Assembly (NCBI RefSeq): GCF_019279795.1
Contig: NC_056730.1
Location: 615,814,595-615,878,594, forward strand
Source: Protopterus annectens
Lineage: Eukaryota; Chordata; Ceratodontiformes; Protopteridae
Length of the DNA stretch: 64,000 nt
Reading direction: 5' to 3'
Shown piece after piece: positions 1 through 12,631 of the stretch. Position 1 is the stretch's first letter. Each line of letters opens with the position of its first letter. The notes under the pieces are model-generated. The model saw only the letters and a list, made by a program, of their open reading frames with translations, did no database searches and was not told where the DNA came from. A program made the translations under genes and the position numbers.

Positions 1-994
1 TCAGAGCAGGCACTGTTAATACATGACTGAATAATGCTGGTTTCACTTGTTCTGGACATCCATGACTGTGATCTGCGCAGAATTCTGCAAAGCTTAAACC
101 TGTTTTGTGCATATCCGTGTAGTCCTGTTTGAATGATGCTTACTGTCACTTGCCACCACATTAACCCACTAACATGTGCTTCCACGTGCTCTAATGACCT
201 ACATCCAGCATCCATTATTCGTGCCATCGGGATTACATTACAGACCTTGCATGATGTGGAACCGGGTACATACACGACACAGTCAGTGGCTTTACCACTT
301 GGTTATCTGTTGTTTGTACAAGTGTTAATGGTGTTTTGTATGTGGACTGTACTACAGCTGTTCCTCCATACTGCAGTCAAATGTTTAACTCAGTTTGTTT
401 ACATATGGATGATACCACTTCATGGTATGCCCGAGTGATGTTTAATGGATGTGCTCATTGGGAATCTATGTCAGAGTGACTACACCTTAACACAACCATA
501 ACTGGAAAATGCTGGGGTGGCAGATACCTGTCAAGGGTACTCCCCATGCTTTGGCACTACATCCCTACTTACACTATATGGAGGTCCTCATTAACACACC
601 GGGGAATCCATGCCGAGTAGGTGGAGAACAGGAGTTACACACGTGGATCCGGATATTGGCTGTGCTCCACAGAGGGACAGTTGGTTGACCGATGGGGTGG
701 TGATAGCAGACACATTTTGCCTAGGCTGCTGCATAGCCTCTGACAATCGGGCATGTACCTACCAATGTACCTAGGCACCTATACATACAGTATCAACATA
801 TGCTGTTAGCTTCGTTTATTGTTCAGGTGTTGACTTTCCTTGTTCCAATAGCTGTTGTGTGTGCAATAGTTGAGGGCTGCATATGTAGGATTCACACAGT
901 AGGCCACCTATACATTACAATTTGCAGGTGATCGTGTGTGTGCCATCCATTTTACTGTGTGTGCAGGTGGAGAAGTGTGTCAGTCCATAGGGGC
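1..994. other. Non-coding stretch downstream of Harbinger transposase
   Basis: I see no recognisable gene here. It lies 3' of the minus-strand transposase at 995-2129 and shares its CpG-poor, TG/CA-rich composition, so it is probably the interior or 3' part of the same Harbinger element, cut by the window edge. The short ORFs show no family motif. Confidence 0.4.
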
Positions 995-2129
995 CTACAC
1001 TGTCAGTGTATGTGCTATACGCTCCCTCTTTGCCAAGGCGTGGGCATATTGGGCATGCCTCCGTCTGCCCACTGGGGGTGGCACAGGGTGTTCGTGGTCT
1101 GAATCCCTCTGTGCCTGTGATGGCCTTGGCATTTGCGGTGGGCTGTGATGGCCTTCACCATTATGTCCCGGCTGCAGCTGTTTCCGCAGGATCATATTAT
1201 GTAGCATGGCACATACTATGAAGATGTGGGCACACATGCCTGGAGAGTACTGCAAGGCTCCACCAGATATGTCCAAGCAATGGAACCGTGATTTCAGCAT
1301 CCCAAACACACGCTCTATTATGATTCTGGTTTGTGCGTGTGCCTCATTATGGAGTTCTTGCATGGGTGTGTGTCATTATCCATGGCTCCAGTGCATAGCC
1401 AGTATCCCCCACAAGGTGGCCATATGGGATGTCCCCCCTGACATATACCTGATAGAGCTGTGAGACATGCCAGATGTGGGAATCATGGTAGCTTCCAGGG
1501 CTGCCAGCTCACACATCCGTAATAATGCCCTGGGCATTGCACACGACCTGGCAGTTGATGGAGTGGTATCCCTTGTGATTTATGTAGCGCCTACCATGGT
1601 CTCCGGGTGGTGACTTGATATGTATGTGCGTGCAGTCTATTGCACCCAGTACCTCTGGGTAGTGTGCCACATGGTGGAAGAGACGTATATTGCTGGCCAA
1701 CTCCTCCTGAGTTTGGGGGAAGTGTATATGCTCACTGGCATGTGGTAACATGGCATCCAGGAACTGGTGGAGTACCCTGGATGCTGATGCCTGTGAGATC
1801 CCCATAATATCTCCAGTTGGCCTTTGAAAGGTACCTGTAGCTAGTATTCTCAGGCTTACACATACCTTTGTGTCCACTGGGATGGGTTCCCCTCTGTTGC
1901 TTCTGGCTCTCAGGCGTGACCGGCACAGCTTCACTTTTTGCTCTATGATGTCCCTGTCCACCCTGTAACACTCTACTACCACTAGATCATGTAGCCCCTG
2001 GTAGGTTACCCTTGGTCTGAACACTCTTCTCCTCTGCCGGGGCCTGAGGTGGTTGTCAGCATCATCCTCCACAACACCTTCAGTCTCCAACACATGCTGA
2101 TGAATCACAGCTATGGCAGCTCCCAACAT
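995..2129 (-). pseudogene. PIF/Harbinger transposase (HARBI1-like), broken copy
   Basis: DDE transposase that cuts and pastes PIF/Harbinger DNA transposons in the nucleus. The N-terminal part (about 2129-1509) holds a helix-turn-helix-like stretch (GISQASASRVLHQFL) and the first catalytic Asp (GAIDCTH). The C-terminal part (about 1363-995) holds the segment with the third catalytic residue (IIERVFGMLKSRF) and a basic tail. By alignment with the second copy at 15187-16338, the likely start is the Met at 2129; an in-frame Met at 2210 is also open. Two lesions are visible. A TGA at 1509-1511 replaces a Cys codon just after GIITDV. A frame change with loss of some codons lies near 1365-1375, where the other copy reads through. 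It is certainly Harbinger and clearly non-functional as it stands. Confidence 0.9.
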
Positions 2130-2210
2130 GTACATTGCAAAAGTTCCCCGTCTGTTTACACTGATGGTGCAGTGTTTTGGAATACACAAGTGCGTGTGAG
2201 GTGCCTTCAC

Positions 2211-3607
2211 ACTTTATACTATTGTGCTTTGAACACTGATGATGTCATAGGGTGTGTATTTACATTAGGGGCTGCAGGGTATCTTGTGTTTTACCACAGA
2301 TACTGCTATTGTGCTGCCTTTGGTGTTACATTACATTTAGCTGCCATGGATTACCTCTTTCTCTTGCCTCCGCTTTTCTTAACAGTTTCCCTCCCATTGT
2401 CTGGCATGCATCCAGCAGCCTGCTTTCTTGTTTTATACTTTCCTGAACCAGGATTGTCTTGCCAAATGTGTTTTATTGCCAATCTACTGCAGGTTTGCTT
2501 TGCTTGGCAATTACAGTTCTCTTTTCTCTGCAATCTGACACCTCCCCTATCCTGTTCTGCAGGTTGCTGCTAGCAGCCTTGTTAGCTGGTGTCAATTGCC
2601 CACTATGAGTTAATAGGTGTTAATTGCTCGGTTCTACTCCTATTACCCTACTCTAGCATTTCCTTATTGTCTTCCCTTAAACTTCCTTTTTGGCCTGTGG
2701 TGCACGGCACGTGAGTCTGCTTACCGGGATTCGGGCACGTTTTCATCCACGTACACATGCGCTTTCGGGAACCATGTGTGCTCTCAGCTGAGCAAAGCTA
2801 TACCTACATCTACGCCCATGTCCTGCGGCTTTGCTTAGCAATGGCCAGCCTGGATTTGCATTGCTCCAATGTGCTTACAGCTGCAGTGGCACACCCCACT
2901 GCTGATGTCATGTATTCCTACAGAGCACTCCTCGGTGTTGTAGCGCTGTGCCGTATTGTACATCCTTCGGCCGGCAGGACGTTTGTGATTCACTATTACT
3001 TGCCTCATTTGCATGGCATTGACTACTAATTCATAGTTACCATGCTGAACGATGTCACAGGCCCTTAGCAACCCTTACAGCTTGATTGTGATGTAGCATG
3101 CATACCATTGACTATTATGGTGAAATCATGATTTTTGTTACATTGCTATTTTATGACATTTGTATATATTTTCCTTATGTTCCCATTTGCGCACACATGC
3201 CCTACGGTTGTCCTTTGCGTTACTGTGGCCATGACATTAAATGTTATTTTGTATGTGTTGTGCATCTTTTCTTATGCCATTAGCTGTATATTTAGCGATT
3301 GGCATATGTTAACTTTGTTATACATGAGTCTGGTCCTCTTCCTTGGCTACGATGTTCTTTTTGTCAACATGTAAACCATTTTTTTTTGGTTTACATTTCT
3401 GTAGGCTTACGATATGCCTATGCCACTTCATGAATCGTTATGTACATTCATTTACATGCTGCAGTATGGCGCATGGGGTGATTTGCATGCCTACGCCAGG
3501 AGCTGCACAGATCTGGCGTACACCGGTAGTGCACATGGAATTTGATCATACCTGAATCGCTCGGTGGCCATATTTGGCGTTATGCCGCCTATGCTATGCC
3601 TGCACCT
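2211..3607. other. 5' non-coding part of Harbinger element
   Basis: This stretch lies between the transposase start and the element terminus near 3640. The overlapping ORFs are Cys/Leu-rich and resemble no family. I see no second gene; promoter sequences for the minus-strand transposase would be expected here. Confidence 0.4.
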
Positions 3608-3642
3608 GGCGCAAGCTTCATGAATCCCAGGGATACTTTCTT
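3608..3642 (-). repeat. Harbinger terminal sequence (right end of first element)
   Basis: Read on the minus strand, this end begins CCCTGGGATTCATGAAGC. It matches the ends at 13800 (GGGCTGGATTCACAAAGGC), 38464 (CCCTCGGATTCACAAATCC) and 49543 (CCCCCAGATTCACTAATC). It marks the boundary upstream of the minus-strand transposase. The 3-bp target duplication typical of Harbinger cannot be confirmed because the partner end is outside the window. Confidence 0.6.
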
Positions 3643-4639
3643 ATACTGTTTCTCATACTCCCATGACTACTTTAAGCAGCATGCATTGGCACTTCCACAT
3701 GTCTGTATGTTGTAAATAGGATGAGATGACAATATATGAATGTCTAGTGTAAGATTTGGGAATATATTAAAATGCCGTGGCCTGTGTTCAACCAATTCAG
3801 TTTTTCTGTTCCATCATCCTTATTATTTTTCATTTATTCACACTATTGTTTCAGTGTTCTTTATTCTATCACTGAATTAAATGTGCCTAATTAATGTCCT
3901 GTTGTAAGGTATTATATTTGTGTGCTGATTCTTGTTATAACATTTTTCTAAACATATACTGTATTGTGCAGAATTTGTTTCTACCTTAAGGCTCTATTTT
4001 TTTTTTTATTTTATTTTTCAAGAATTGTTGAAAAAAGAAAAACAGTTGCTAGAAAATCGAAACCAGAATTGAAACCAACTGTAACTGAAGTACTGAATGT
4101 TATAAGGGAGCAAAAAGAGATGAAAGTAGGATGTGCAGAAAAGGGAAGTAGCAAATTATATAAAAAATATGTACTTTATGAAAGCAGCACATGGATATAA
4201 TGTTCAGGAAAAGGAGGGAAATATAAAGGAAGGAAGGAAGGAAATGAGCAACTTATGTTATGTTGGGAGTGAATGAGAATTGTTAAACTGAATACTGCAT
4301 TAAATAAAAAAGAAATGTTAGTGTGGTTTGTTTTCTTATCTGTTAGAATATATGTATCCTTATGACTTTAATGTCATTTTCATAGAATTTTTTAAAAATA
4401 ATTGATTCTTGTTTTGTTGTTCTGTTTCAGAATTATTGCTAACAGCAAAATAATTTTTGAAAAAAGGAAAGAAGAAATAGAAAAGGAAACAAGGTTTACA
4501 AGGGAGAATGCACTAATTGAATGTGCATGTTATTATGTGTTCCTACTGAATGTGGAAGAACTATTCTATGGAATTAGTGAAAGGAAGATGGACAGTGTGA
4601 ATACAGGAAACATGCACTAAGTCTGAAGTTGAAGTTACT
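3643..4639. other. AT-rich stretch, no confident gene
   Basis: Two short Lys/Glu-rich ORFs (3964-4200 and 4402-4620, plus) each follow a pyrimidine-rich tract ending in AG (near 4020 and 4430) and both contain an EKRK-type segment. They could be decayed exons or low-complexity AT-rich sequence. I cannot assign a function. Confidence 0.3.
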
Positions 4640-4882
4640 GTAAAGTATCCATAATGCTCTGCAGGACAGTGACTTGATAGCTCATATATCCACTTACTGT
4701 GTGATTGAGTGATTTCAGTGTTTGTAGATACCTTTACTATGTGCAATAGTGATCTGTGAAATTGTATATCCCTTTACTCTGTTGAACAGAGATTTGCAAG
4801 GTCGTACATTACTTTATTCTGCAGTACAGTGATGTGAGAGGTCATATATCCACTTACTGTGTGATTGAGTGATTTCAGTGTT
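4640..4882. repeat. Satellite array, part 1 (~45-53 bp unit)
   Basis: Degenerate tandem units around the core CTTTACTCTGTGGTACAGTG with a following GATCT and a TATATCC segment. The same unit continues at 5451-5942 and 13011-13800, so this was one array later split by L2 insertions. Confidence 0.75.
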
Positions 4883-5450
4883 TATTTATTTATTTATTTT
4901 ACATTTGTTGACCAGGATAGTCTGACTGGATTCATGTCCATTTTCAGCGGAGGCCTGGGAAGAAAAGCTCCAAGGTAGACAGGTACAATAATAACAAAGA
5001 AGGCATATTACAGATTTGGTATTTACAAAGAATACATAAGCAGACATGAATAGGCAAGTTCACAAGTTCGAGTTACCCCTGGTAACAGTCAGGAAAAATA
5101 AAACAGTAGTTTGTTTAATTGATTATTCACATTCATGATGAGAGCTAGCCAGGCTTGTTGCAGTGGCAAAGCCAGTTTAGTGCTAGATGTTGTTTGAGTT
5201 TAGCTTTAAGTTGGCATTGGGAGGAGAGCAAAGTCATATCAGCTGGAAGTAGGTTCCAGGCTCTGCCTGCAGAGTTTGCAAAGAGGGAATCACCAGCTAC
5301 ATTGTTAATTTTGATTGAATTAGAAGTATGTTCGAGGATCGAAGCAGTCTTGGATTGTTATAGGGTGTGATAATATTTTTAAGAGCTGGTGTATTATCTG
5401 CATTGTAGAGGATTTTATTAACCATAATCAGAAAGTTATGGATTAGACTG
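4883..5450 (-). mobile_element. L2-type LINE, 3' fragment
   Basis: A 5'-truncated L2 copy on the minus strand. Its terminal TTTATTTATTTA run and the following segment (GGATAGTC...CATTTTCAG...GGAAAAGCTCC) match the 3' ends at 5943 and 53038. The C-terminal ORF2 and 3' UTR portion ends at about 5450, where satellite sequence resumes. No coding frame survives. Confidence 0.75.
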
Positions 5451-5817
5451 GGACCTTTACTCTGAGTAATGGTGATCTGTGAGGTTGTATATCCCTTTAT
5501 TCTGTGGTACATTGTCCTGAGAGTTCATATATCCATGTACTGTGTGATTTAGTGATTTTAGTGTTTGTAGAAACCTTTACTCTGTGGAACAGTGATTTTT
5601 GAGGTTGTATATCCCTTTATTCTGTGGAACAGTGATCTCTGGTTCTGTATATTCCTTTATTCTAGTGTATAGTGATGTGAGAGTTTGTATATCCCTTTGA
5701 TCTGTGGTACAATGATCTCAGAGTTCACGTATCCCTTTACTCTGTGGTATAGTGATCATGAAGTTAATATGTATAAGTAGCATTTACTTACTCTATGGTA
5801 TAGAAATATCAAATTTA

Positions 5818-5891
<74 letters not shown>

Positions 5892-5942
5892 AAATTTAAA
5901 GAGCATGTCACTTACTCTGTGGTGCAGTGATGTCACAGGTAG
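5451..5942. repeat. Satellite array, part 2
   Basis: Continuation of the array: several units containing CCTTTACTCTGTGGTACAGT and GTATATCCCTTTA. The array is broken internally by a (TA)n(TG)n microsatellite and ends where the L2 3' end begins at about 5943. Confidence 0.75.
5819..5891. repeat. (TA)n(TG)n microsatellite
   Basis: About 50 bases of alternating TA followed by about 22 bases of TG. It lies inside the satellite array. Confidence 0.98.
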
Positions 5943-6336
5943 TTATTTATTTTGCAGTTGTTTAACCAGGATAGTCCATTGGGCCTAAAGAACCCATTTT
6001 CAATGGAGTCCTGGGGAAAAAAGCTCCACATATAGCTTATACAAAGATTAACTACCACACATAGATTATACAAAGACTAACTACCACACATAGAATACAT
6101 GAAGATTACAGAGATTAACATTTGTACTATTTCTGTTTATAAGAGCGATCAAACATATGTAAATCAAAAGTAATATAAACAAAATCAAAGTAGAAATATA
6201 TATATTTTTTTTGGAACTAAGGATAGGTAGTTTGATGCAGAAGACTAAGAAATTACTGGTATAAGTAAGGAGATATATACTGCATGCTTTTGCTATATGG
6301 GATTTATGAGAAGAAGTAGAGAAAAAGATGTTGACG

Positions 6337-9272
6337 TTAAGAGTAGGTTATGAGGGATGGGAGCAGGAGCATTCCCATGTGGATGTTAGATGAGAGTGAA
6401 GTGATTTTTTCAAAATCTGGGAGGCTAGCAATTGTGTGAATGGAAGGGGGAAGGGAGTTCCATAGGTGTGCTAGAGAGAAGGATAGGAGGTTTTGTCCTG
6501 GGGGGTGGAGGGGTCTGTAAACTTCAATAAGGTTTTGATTGTTAGATCTTAGAAGTCTTTGTGTGTGGTGCATTTTAAAGGTAGTTGAGAGGGAGGGACA
6601 GAGGTATGGTTGGAATATGAGTTTATGAGCATAGGTCAGCTGAGTATATGAGGTAGTTGGGAAGTTCTAGCCAGTTGAGTTTGTGGAGAGGTTCACAGTG
6701 ATGTGTTGATGATTTGTTGCTGTTGGCGAATCTGGCTATTTTATTATAACAGAAGGACAGTTTGGTTTTGAGAGATGATTGTAGGTTTGTTAGAAGAGGG
6801 GCACCATAGAAAAGAGAGGGAAGGATGAATGTAGTAGAGAGAGTAAGCTTAGTAGATGAGGTGAGGAACCGATTTTGTCTGTAGAGCATGCCAAGTTTTT
6901 GGTGGTTTTTTTATGTTTAGTAGTAGATGGGAGTTGAATTTAATCTTGTTGTCAATTTGGACTCCTAATAGTTTGGTTTCAGAAACCAGCTCTAGAGGTG
7001 TATTATTTTGGCTGGTGATGGAGAATAAATTTTTATCAAGGTTATTGGCTTTAGAGGGTGTAAATATCATAAGTTTAGTTTTGGCAGCATTGAGTGTGAG
7101 ATGGTTGTCTTTCATCCACTGTTCTGTACTGGAGAAGGCATCTTGAGTAAGTTTCAAAAGAGTTGGGATGCATGAGGCAGCACAGATGATTGTGGAATCA
7201 TCAGCATATTGTATAATGTTTGCAAGAGGGATAGAGTGGAAAAAGTCATTAATGAAAATATTAAAGAGGAGGGGGCCTAATATAGAACCTTGTGAGACAC
7301 CTGTGGGGGTGTTGAGAAAGGATGAGTTGGCTTTCTTTCACTTGACAGCTTGTTGCCTGTTGGAAAGATAACTGGTAAACCAACTAAGGGATGAGGGTGA
7401 AAGGTTTAGGTTAGATAGCTTAGTAAGAAGTAGGTTATGATAGATAGTGTCAAAGGCCTTAGAGATATCGAGTAGGATGGTAGATACAATGAGGCCAGAA
7501 TCTCTAGCTTTATTCACAGTTTCTAGGAAGGATAGGAGGGCTGTCATAGTGCTATGATGGGGTCTGAATCCATGCTGGGTAGGAGTTAATAGGTTGTTGT
7601 CCAAGAGATGGGGAAGGAGTTGAAGATGGATGCATTTCTCTAGGATTTTCGAAATGGGAGAGAGGATGGCAATGGGACGGAAACTGGTAATATTAGTATC
7701 AGTTCCACCTTTATGTAGGGGAATGATATAAGCTTTTTTCCAAATTTGAGGAACAATACTTTCTTGGATGGAACGGTTGATAAGGATACTGATGGGGAGG
7801 GCAATGGCCTCGGCAGCTATTCTGAGGAAGTATGAGGGAATGTTATCAGGGGCATTGGTGCATGGTTTTAGTTTCTGTAGGAGTTTTTTTATGGTAGAAG
7901 TAGGAATAGGTTTAATGGAGAATGGTGGAGGTTGAGAGGGTGGAGAAGGAGTGAAAGGAGTTATTGGGAGAGATGGGTGAGGAGAAGTGGAGGAAGGAGG
8001 TGGATAGTTATTTGAAAAAGAAGAGGTAAGTTTGGAAATAGAATCTATGAAGAAAGAGTTGAATTGGGTAGCAAGATCAGTGTCTAATGCATTTGGGGAG
8101 GGGGTTGGGCTTTCTGTGGTACCAGGTTTTAAGAGGGTAGTTATGCGTCTCCAGAACTTTTGTGGGTTGGTTTTGTGGTTGCTTTGTAGTTGGGTGAAGT
8201 AGTTCTGACGATCTACTGAGATGAGTTTTTTAACTGAGTTACGAAGTCTTTTGTATTCATTAAGGTTAGATGTTGATTTATTTCTCTGATATTGTGTCCA
8301 GGCTTTGTCTCTAAGTCTCATGGTGGTTAGTGTGATTTTAGTTAACCAGGGGGAGGATTTCTTTTTTATTCTTTTGGTTATTAAGGGAGCAAGAGTATCT
8401 AGAAGATTTAGGAAGGTAGTATTAAAGTGAGTGATTGCATTTTCAAGAGGTAGTCTTTTTAAGGGGTACCAGTTAATTGACTTTGGGGAGTCAGAGAAAG
8501 CTTCTGGGTTAAAGTTTTTATGGCATCGGGTAGTGATGTAATTATGAGTAACTTGTAGGGGAGAAGGAAGACGTGTAGTGAAAATGGGAAGGTGTTCGCT
8601 GAGGGAGTCAGGAAGGGTCCCACTACTGGGGTAGTAGTGAGGGTGGGAGACTAGAATCCAGTCTAAGATGTTCCCACTAGTGAAGTCTTTGCATGGTCTA
8701 GTTATGGAGTTGATAAGTTGAGAGTAGTTATATAGATTGATGTTGAGGGGGTGAGTAGGGGATTGAATGGAGGACCAGTTAATATTGGTGTCTTCCATGA
8801 TTATAGTTTCATTATAGATATTAGTTGAGAGCCAGGAGAGGATCTCTTCGAGTATTGGGATATTATTTCCAGGGGGTATGTAAAGGGAGGCTATGTATAT
8901 AGATTTGTGTTTGTTTAGTTGAAGATGAGCAAGTAATAATTCTGCATTAGTGAACTGGGGAATAATTTTATTATAAGGTGTTATACATAGGGAGGATGAG
9001 TAAAGTAGTGCTACTCCACCACCCTTTTTATGGGTTCTGTCTGCTCTGATGATGGAGTAATTGGTCGGGACTATCTCAGCATTTATTATATGAGGTTTTA
9101 GCCAGGTTTCAGAAATGGCTAGGATGTCTGGTTTATTATGGAGTAGCCAGGCATGTAGATTTGGAATTTTGCTAGGTAAGCTTTGTGCATTAAGAGATGT
9201 GAATAGGATGGATTTAGAAATTGAGGAAGAGGGGTTTGTGCCTGGGTTGGGGTGTATATCACCAGATTAAAG
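6337..9272 (-). pseudogene. L2 ORF2: 2A-like motif, APE endonuclease, reverse transcriptase
   Basis: Polyprotein for target-primed reverse transcription. From the N-terminus on the minus strand: a 2A-like motif GDIHPNPGT at 9263-9237; an APE endonuclease (LNAQSL, ISETWLKP, then EDTNINW where GDFNINW is expected); a linker; then RT (PCTNAPDNIPSYFL, ISKAFDT, GVSQGSILGPLLFNIF, YADD at 7198-7209) and a C-terminal region to about 6340. The frame is open from the 2A motif to a TGA at 7338-7340 between SNRQQAVK and KKANSS. It reopens through the YADD, with a further frame change near 6850-6890. There is also a TAA directly before the SGD of the 2A motif. The RT active site is intact but the endonuclease GD is altered. 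The copy is clearly a dead but recent L2-type element. Confidence 0.88.
9237..9263 (-). other. 2A-like motif at L2 ORF2 N-terminus
   Basis: It encodes GDIHPNPGT in frame with the endonuclease. It is preceded by a hydrophobic run (LTQLLTSIL) and then an in-frame TAA. The 2A consensus is D(V/I)ExNPGP; here the final Pro is Thr, so this copy is probably inactive. The second L2 at 62887-62913 has the intact ending NPGP. Confidence 0.75.
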
Positions 9273-9835
9273 TATGGACGTTAGAAGTTGAGTTAAGTAG
9301 CTGAGGTATGTGGATTGTTTTGTTTGTGTGGTGTGGGTTGAGAACATAGTGGAGGTTATGGAGGGGAGAGTGGGTGTAGAGGTTTTATGAGTAGGGATTA
9401 GTTTAAAGTGAAGACAGGTTATGGTTGATGGGATATAGTTCAGGAGAGATGGAGTTGTAATGGTAGGTTTGTGATGTGTGGTGGGGATAGGTTGTGTGTA
9501 GGAGTGGGGTGTGGGTGGTGGGATTAGGCTTGGTAAGATAATAGATGTAGCTAAGGTTCAGAAGGAGTAGTAGTTGAATTGAGAGGGATGAGTATTTTAC
9601 AAACATGTTGGGCTTTTGATTGGTAAGGTAGGTGTTTAATAGGGGGAGGGAGCAATGTAAAGTAGGTATGTAGTGTATGGTGGAGGGAATAGGAAGATGA
9701 AAGGGGTGTTTAGTGGTTGGAGGGGAAGTAGAAGTGGCTAAGTGGGTATAAATTTAGATGTAGTGGGGTGGGTGAGAATTGGGGGAAGGGTAGGGGAGCG
9801 GAGTGAGCCCGGAGGGTGAACGGAGCGGGGAACAA

Positions 9836-10214
9836 CAAAAGAAGAGAACAACATCAAAAAAGTATCAGCTACAACTGCTGATGATATAGACAGGAGATAT
9901 AGGCAGGTAAGGACGTATGGTAGGTGTAGAAACCAGATAAGGACGAGTGTTTTTGTAAGGATGTAAGAGAGGCTTTGAGTTGAATAGTTAGTGTTGTACA
10001 GGGGGTGAAAAACCAGGAAGTAGACAGAAAGAAAAACAGGCTCTTAAGTTAGGTAGTCAGTTGAAGTGGGATGGAAGCCAGATAACATTACAGTCGAACT
10101 GGCATTTGGTTATTGGGTGCTGCCACCTAGTGGTGACAATGAAGAAAGGCAGGCAGCAATGGAGCAGGTCACTTACAATGTTTGCTGTGAAAGTATCAGG
10201 GACTAAGGTGACTT
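9836..10214. repeat. 379 bp direct repeat, copy 1
   Basis: Gapless match to 12632-13010 at a constant offset of 2796, with about 11 mismatches by eye (~97 % identity). It lies just upstream of the L2 ORF2 region. It could be a duplicated 5' UTR/promoter monomer, or the end of a second copy. Confidence 0.9.
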
Positions 10215-12631
10215 GGGGGGAAAGAGTATGTTCGTGTGTCCCATGGTATGCTGCTGAGTCACTTACGATGGAAGTTGGACAAAAGTAAAAGTATTACTAG
10301 GTAGGTAGTACAGACACAGTAGATAAGGCTACCTACATTCAGAAGTTAGCTTTATGGGAAGTCTTTAGGAGTTATCTAGCAGGCAAGTTCCAGAGGTGAT
10401 GCAGGAGGTATTCCGTTTTAGGATTTAGGTGGGGAGGGATCTTCTATGGTGAGCTTCTGGAGTGAGGAACTGTAGAATGCGAGGAGAGATAGACTAGGCT
10501 AGTTAGGTTCATATGATAGCTAAAATTACAGATAAAAAGAGGAAGGAGTAAGGGGGAATAATTCTGTAGGGAAGGAATATTATACAAGCATTTAGTGAAA
10601 ATATATACACTATAAACGTAGAGGTGATAGTTGTAGGTATATAGGCAGTTCAAAGAATAGATGTAGAAGAAGGGGAGATATAGAGGAAAAGTGGTATAAG
10701 AAGAGAGGTAAATGGCAGCAAGAGTACAGCTTCTAGAAAGAGCAAAATTAGGTAGGTTAACATGCAAGGTTGATAATTCAATCACTGTACAAAACCAACA
10801 TTACCACGCTGGGGAGATTAACTAGGGTAGCTAGCTAACAATCAAGGAAAATATAGCAGGGGATAAATAGCACAATAGAGCAGGTACAGGCAGATAATAC
10901 AGTTAGCAAAGTGATTAAATGACAATGCAGAGCACTTTAAAAATAAAGCTGAACATGTACAGAGAAAATTGCAAAATTATATTCTACCAGGGTTATTTAA
11001 GCATTTGTACTAGCAAGGATGAGTCCAAGCTCAGACTTGTACACAATCTAGAAGCAATAAAATGTCTACAGCACTACCTAGAGGTATCAACAGCAAATAT
11101 CTACAGAGGACTGTGTCCTTTCTCCATCTGCTAGGCAGACAGCGTACTTAATCTAGCAGGCAGATAAGGTATTTTGAGAGAGGCAATTAAGGCAATGCAC
11201 AGCACTTGAAACATACAACTAACAATCTGGTAGGCAGAAAACCAATTAAACAATTAATTCTAGGCAGAAGAAGCATGTATAATGAAAAAATCAATTGAGG
11301 CAGAGTACAGCTCTTTAGGCATGGTACATAGTTTAACAGGGGGAATAAGAACTAGACCCTTATATTGTGCAAGGGCTGCCTAAGCATGGTATGCCCAAAT
11401 GGGGCAAATGTTCAACCTAAGGGAACCATAAAAGAAGGTTGCAGGAACCTGTATCCTTACACATATTTGAGTTATGGTGTCTGTTTGTGCATGGTAGAAT
11501 ATTAGAAGGAGAAATAAAGGAAGCCTTCTACCAACAGTCTGTAGACTTCATACGCTGATCTAGCACTAATAATGTGTTTTTAGGAAACAAAGTTAGGCTA
11601 CAGGCCAGATGGGTGATTGCGAGCAAGAGCAACTTCTCACAGCATGTGTAAGGGATTGCCCGCGTGTTGAGAGATGCTTTGATGGTGTTTAATCATGCTC
11701 GGTATGATTAGCTACAAACGCTGAATACAAAGCCTCAGAGGGGCTTTTGGACGCATGCTAGTTGAAGCACACTTTGGTGGCATTTGATCTTGCTAATCAA
11801 AATGCTAAGATGGGAGCCTCAAAAGGGGCTCACTTAATATAGATGGCGATTATCTCAAAGGAAGCAACATAGGCAGTTTACAGTTGGCTACTGGATAAAG
11901 CTAGCGTTATGCTAGTAATTGGGGAAGGCGTAGTGTAAGACGCCAATTCAGCCATTGTAATAGATGAAGAGCAGAGGATAAAGCTACTGGATAAAGCTAG
12001 TGTTATGCTAGTAGTTGGGGAAGGCGTAATGTACGACGCCAATTTAGCTGCCGTAATAGAGGAAGAGCAGAGACAAGGAGGTTCGCAGACCGAGCACTAG
12101 ACAGAGTGTTCAGGTACAAACCTAGCTAATAAACAGTGTCTAAGGCACAATGATGAAAAGGTTACAGTGATACATGCATACCATCAGTAAATACAGACAT
12201 ACAAATTAAAAAGCAAACAATGTCAGGGGTATCGATTAACAGTTCAATGGACAGTGTTGTGTGGTACAAACATAGCTAAAAACAGAGTCTATGCACTATA
12301 ATTAGAACATCTTGTAAATGCAAGCAGTATTTTAGAATCACATAAATGCAAGCAGAACTTCAGGATATGCAGATTCTTTAAACTAAAAAGCTAAACCATT
12401 TGTTCAAAACTTACCGAGGAGGCGACAAATGAGCAGCGCTACTGCGGGGACCATAGGGGCTGTTGAGTTAGATGTGGAAAAGAGTGCGTCACAGATCGTG
12501 ACCTCTAGAAATAGATTCGGGGCAGGGCAGGTGATGCAGGGGAAGGGGATATAAGGAGAGGAGTTCAGAATGGGATTTAAGGCGGGGACTAAAGAGTAGC
12601 GGGCAAGGAGGAGTGTTGGGGACAGAGGGAC
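10215..12631. other. Segment between the two 379 bp repeats
   Basis: No coding sequence recognised. Words such as CTAGCAGGCAGATAAGG recur. It contains a local 96 bp tandem duplication at 11890-12075. The short ORF at 12404-12634 (minus) is Pro/Leu-rich and matches no family. Confidence 0.4.
11890..12075. repeat. 96 bp tandem duplication
   Basis: Two adjacent units, starting about 11891 and 11987, each with GGATAAAGCTAG, GTTATGCTAGTA and GACGCCAAT. Several differences separate them, so the duplication is not recent. Confidence 0.85.

Noticed and set aside
2049..2573. 174-codon plus ORF overlapping the Harbinger transposase start
   Set aside because: Antisense shadow of the transposase for part of its length; the rest has no family features.
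3964..4620. Two host exons with polypyrimidine acceptors
   Set aside because: Lys/Glu-rich reading frames in AT-rich sequence, no donor or family match; kept only as a note.
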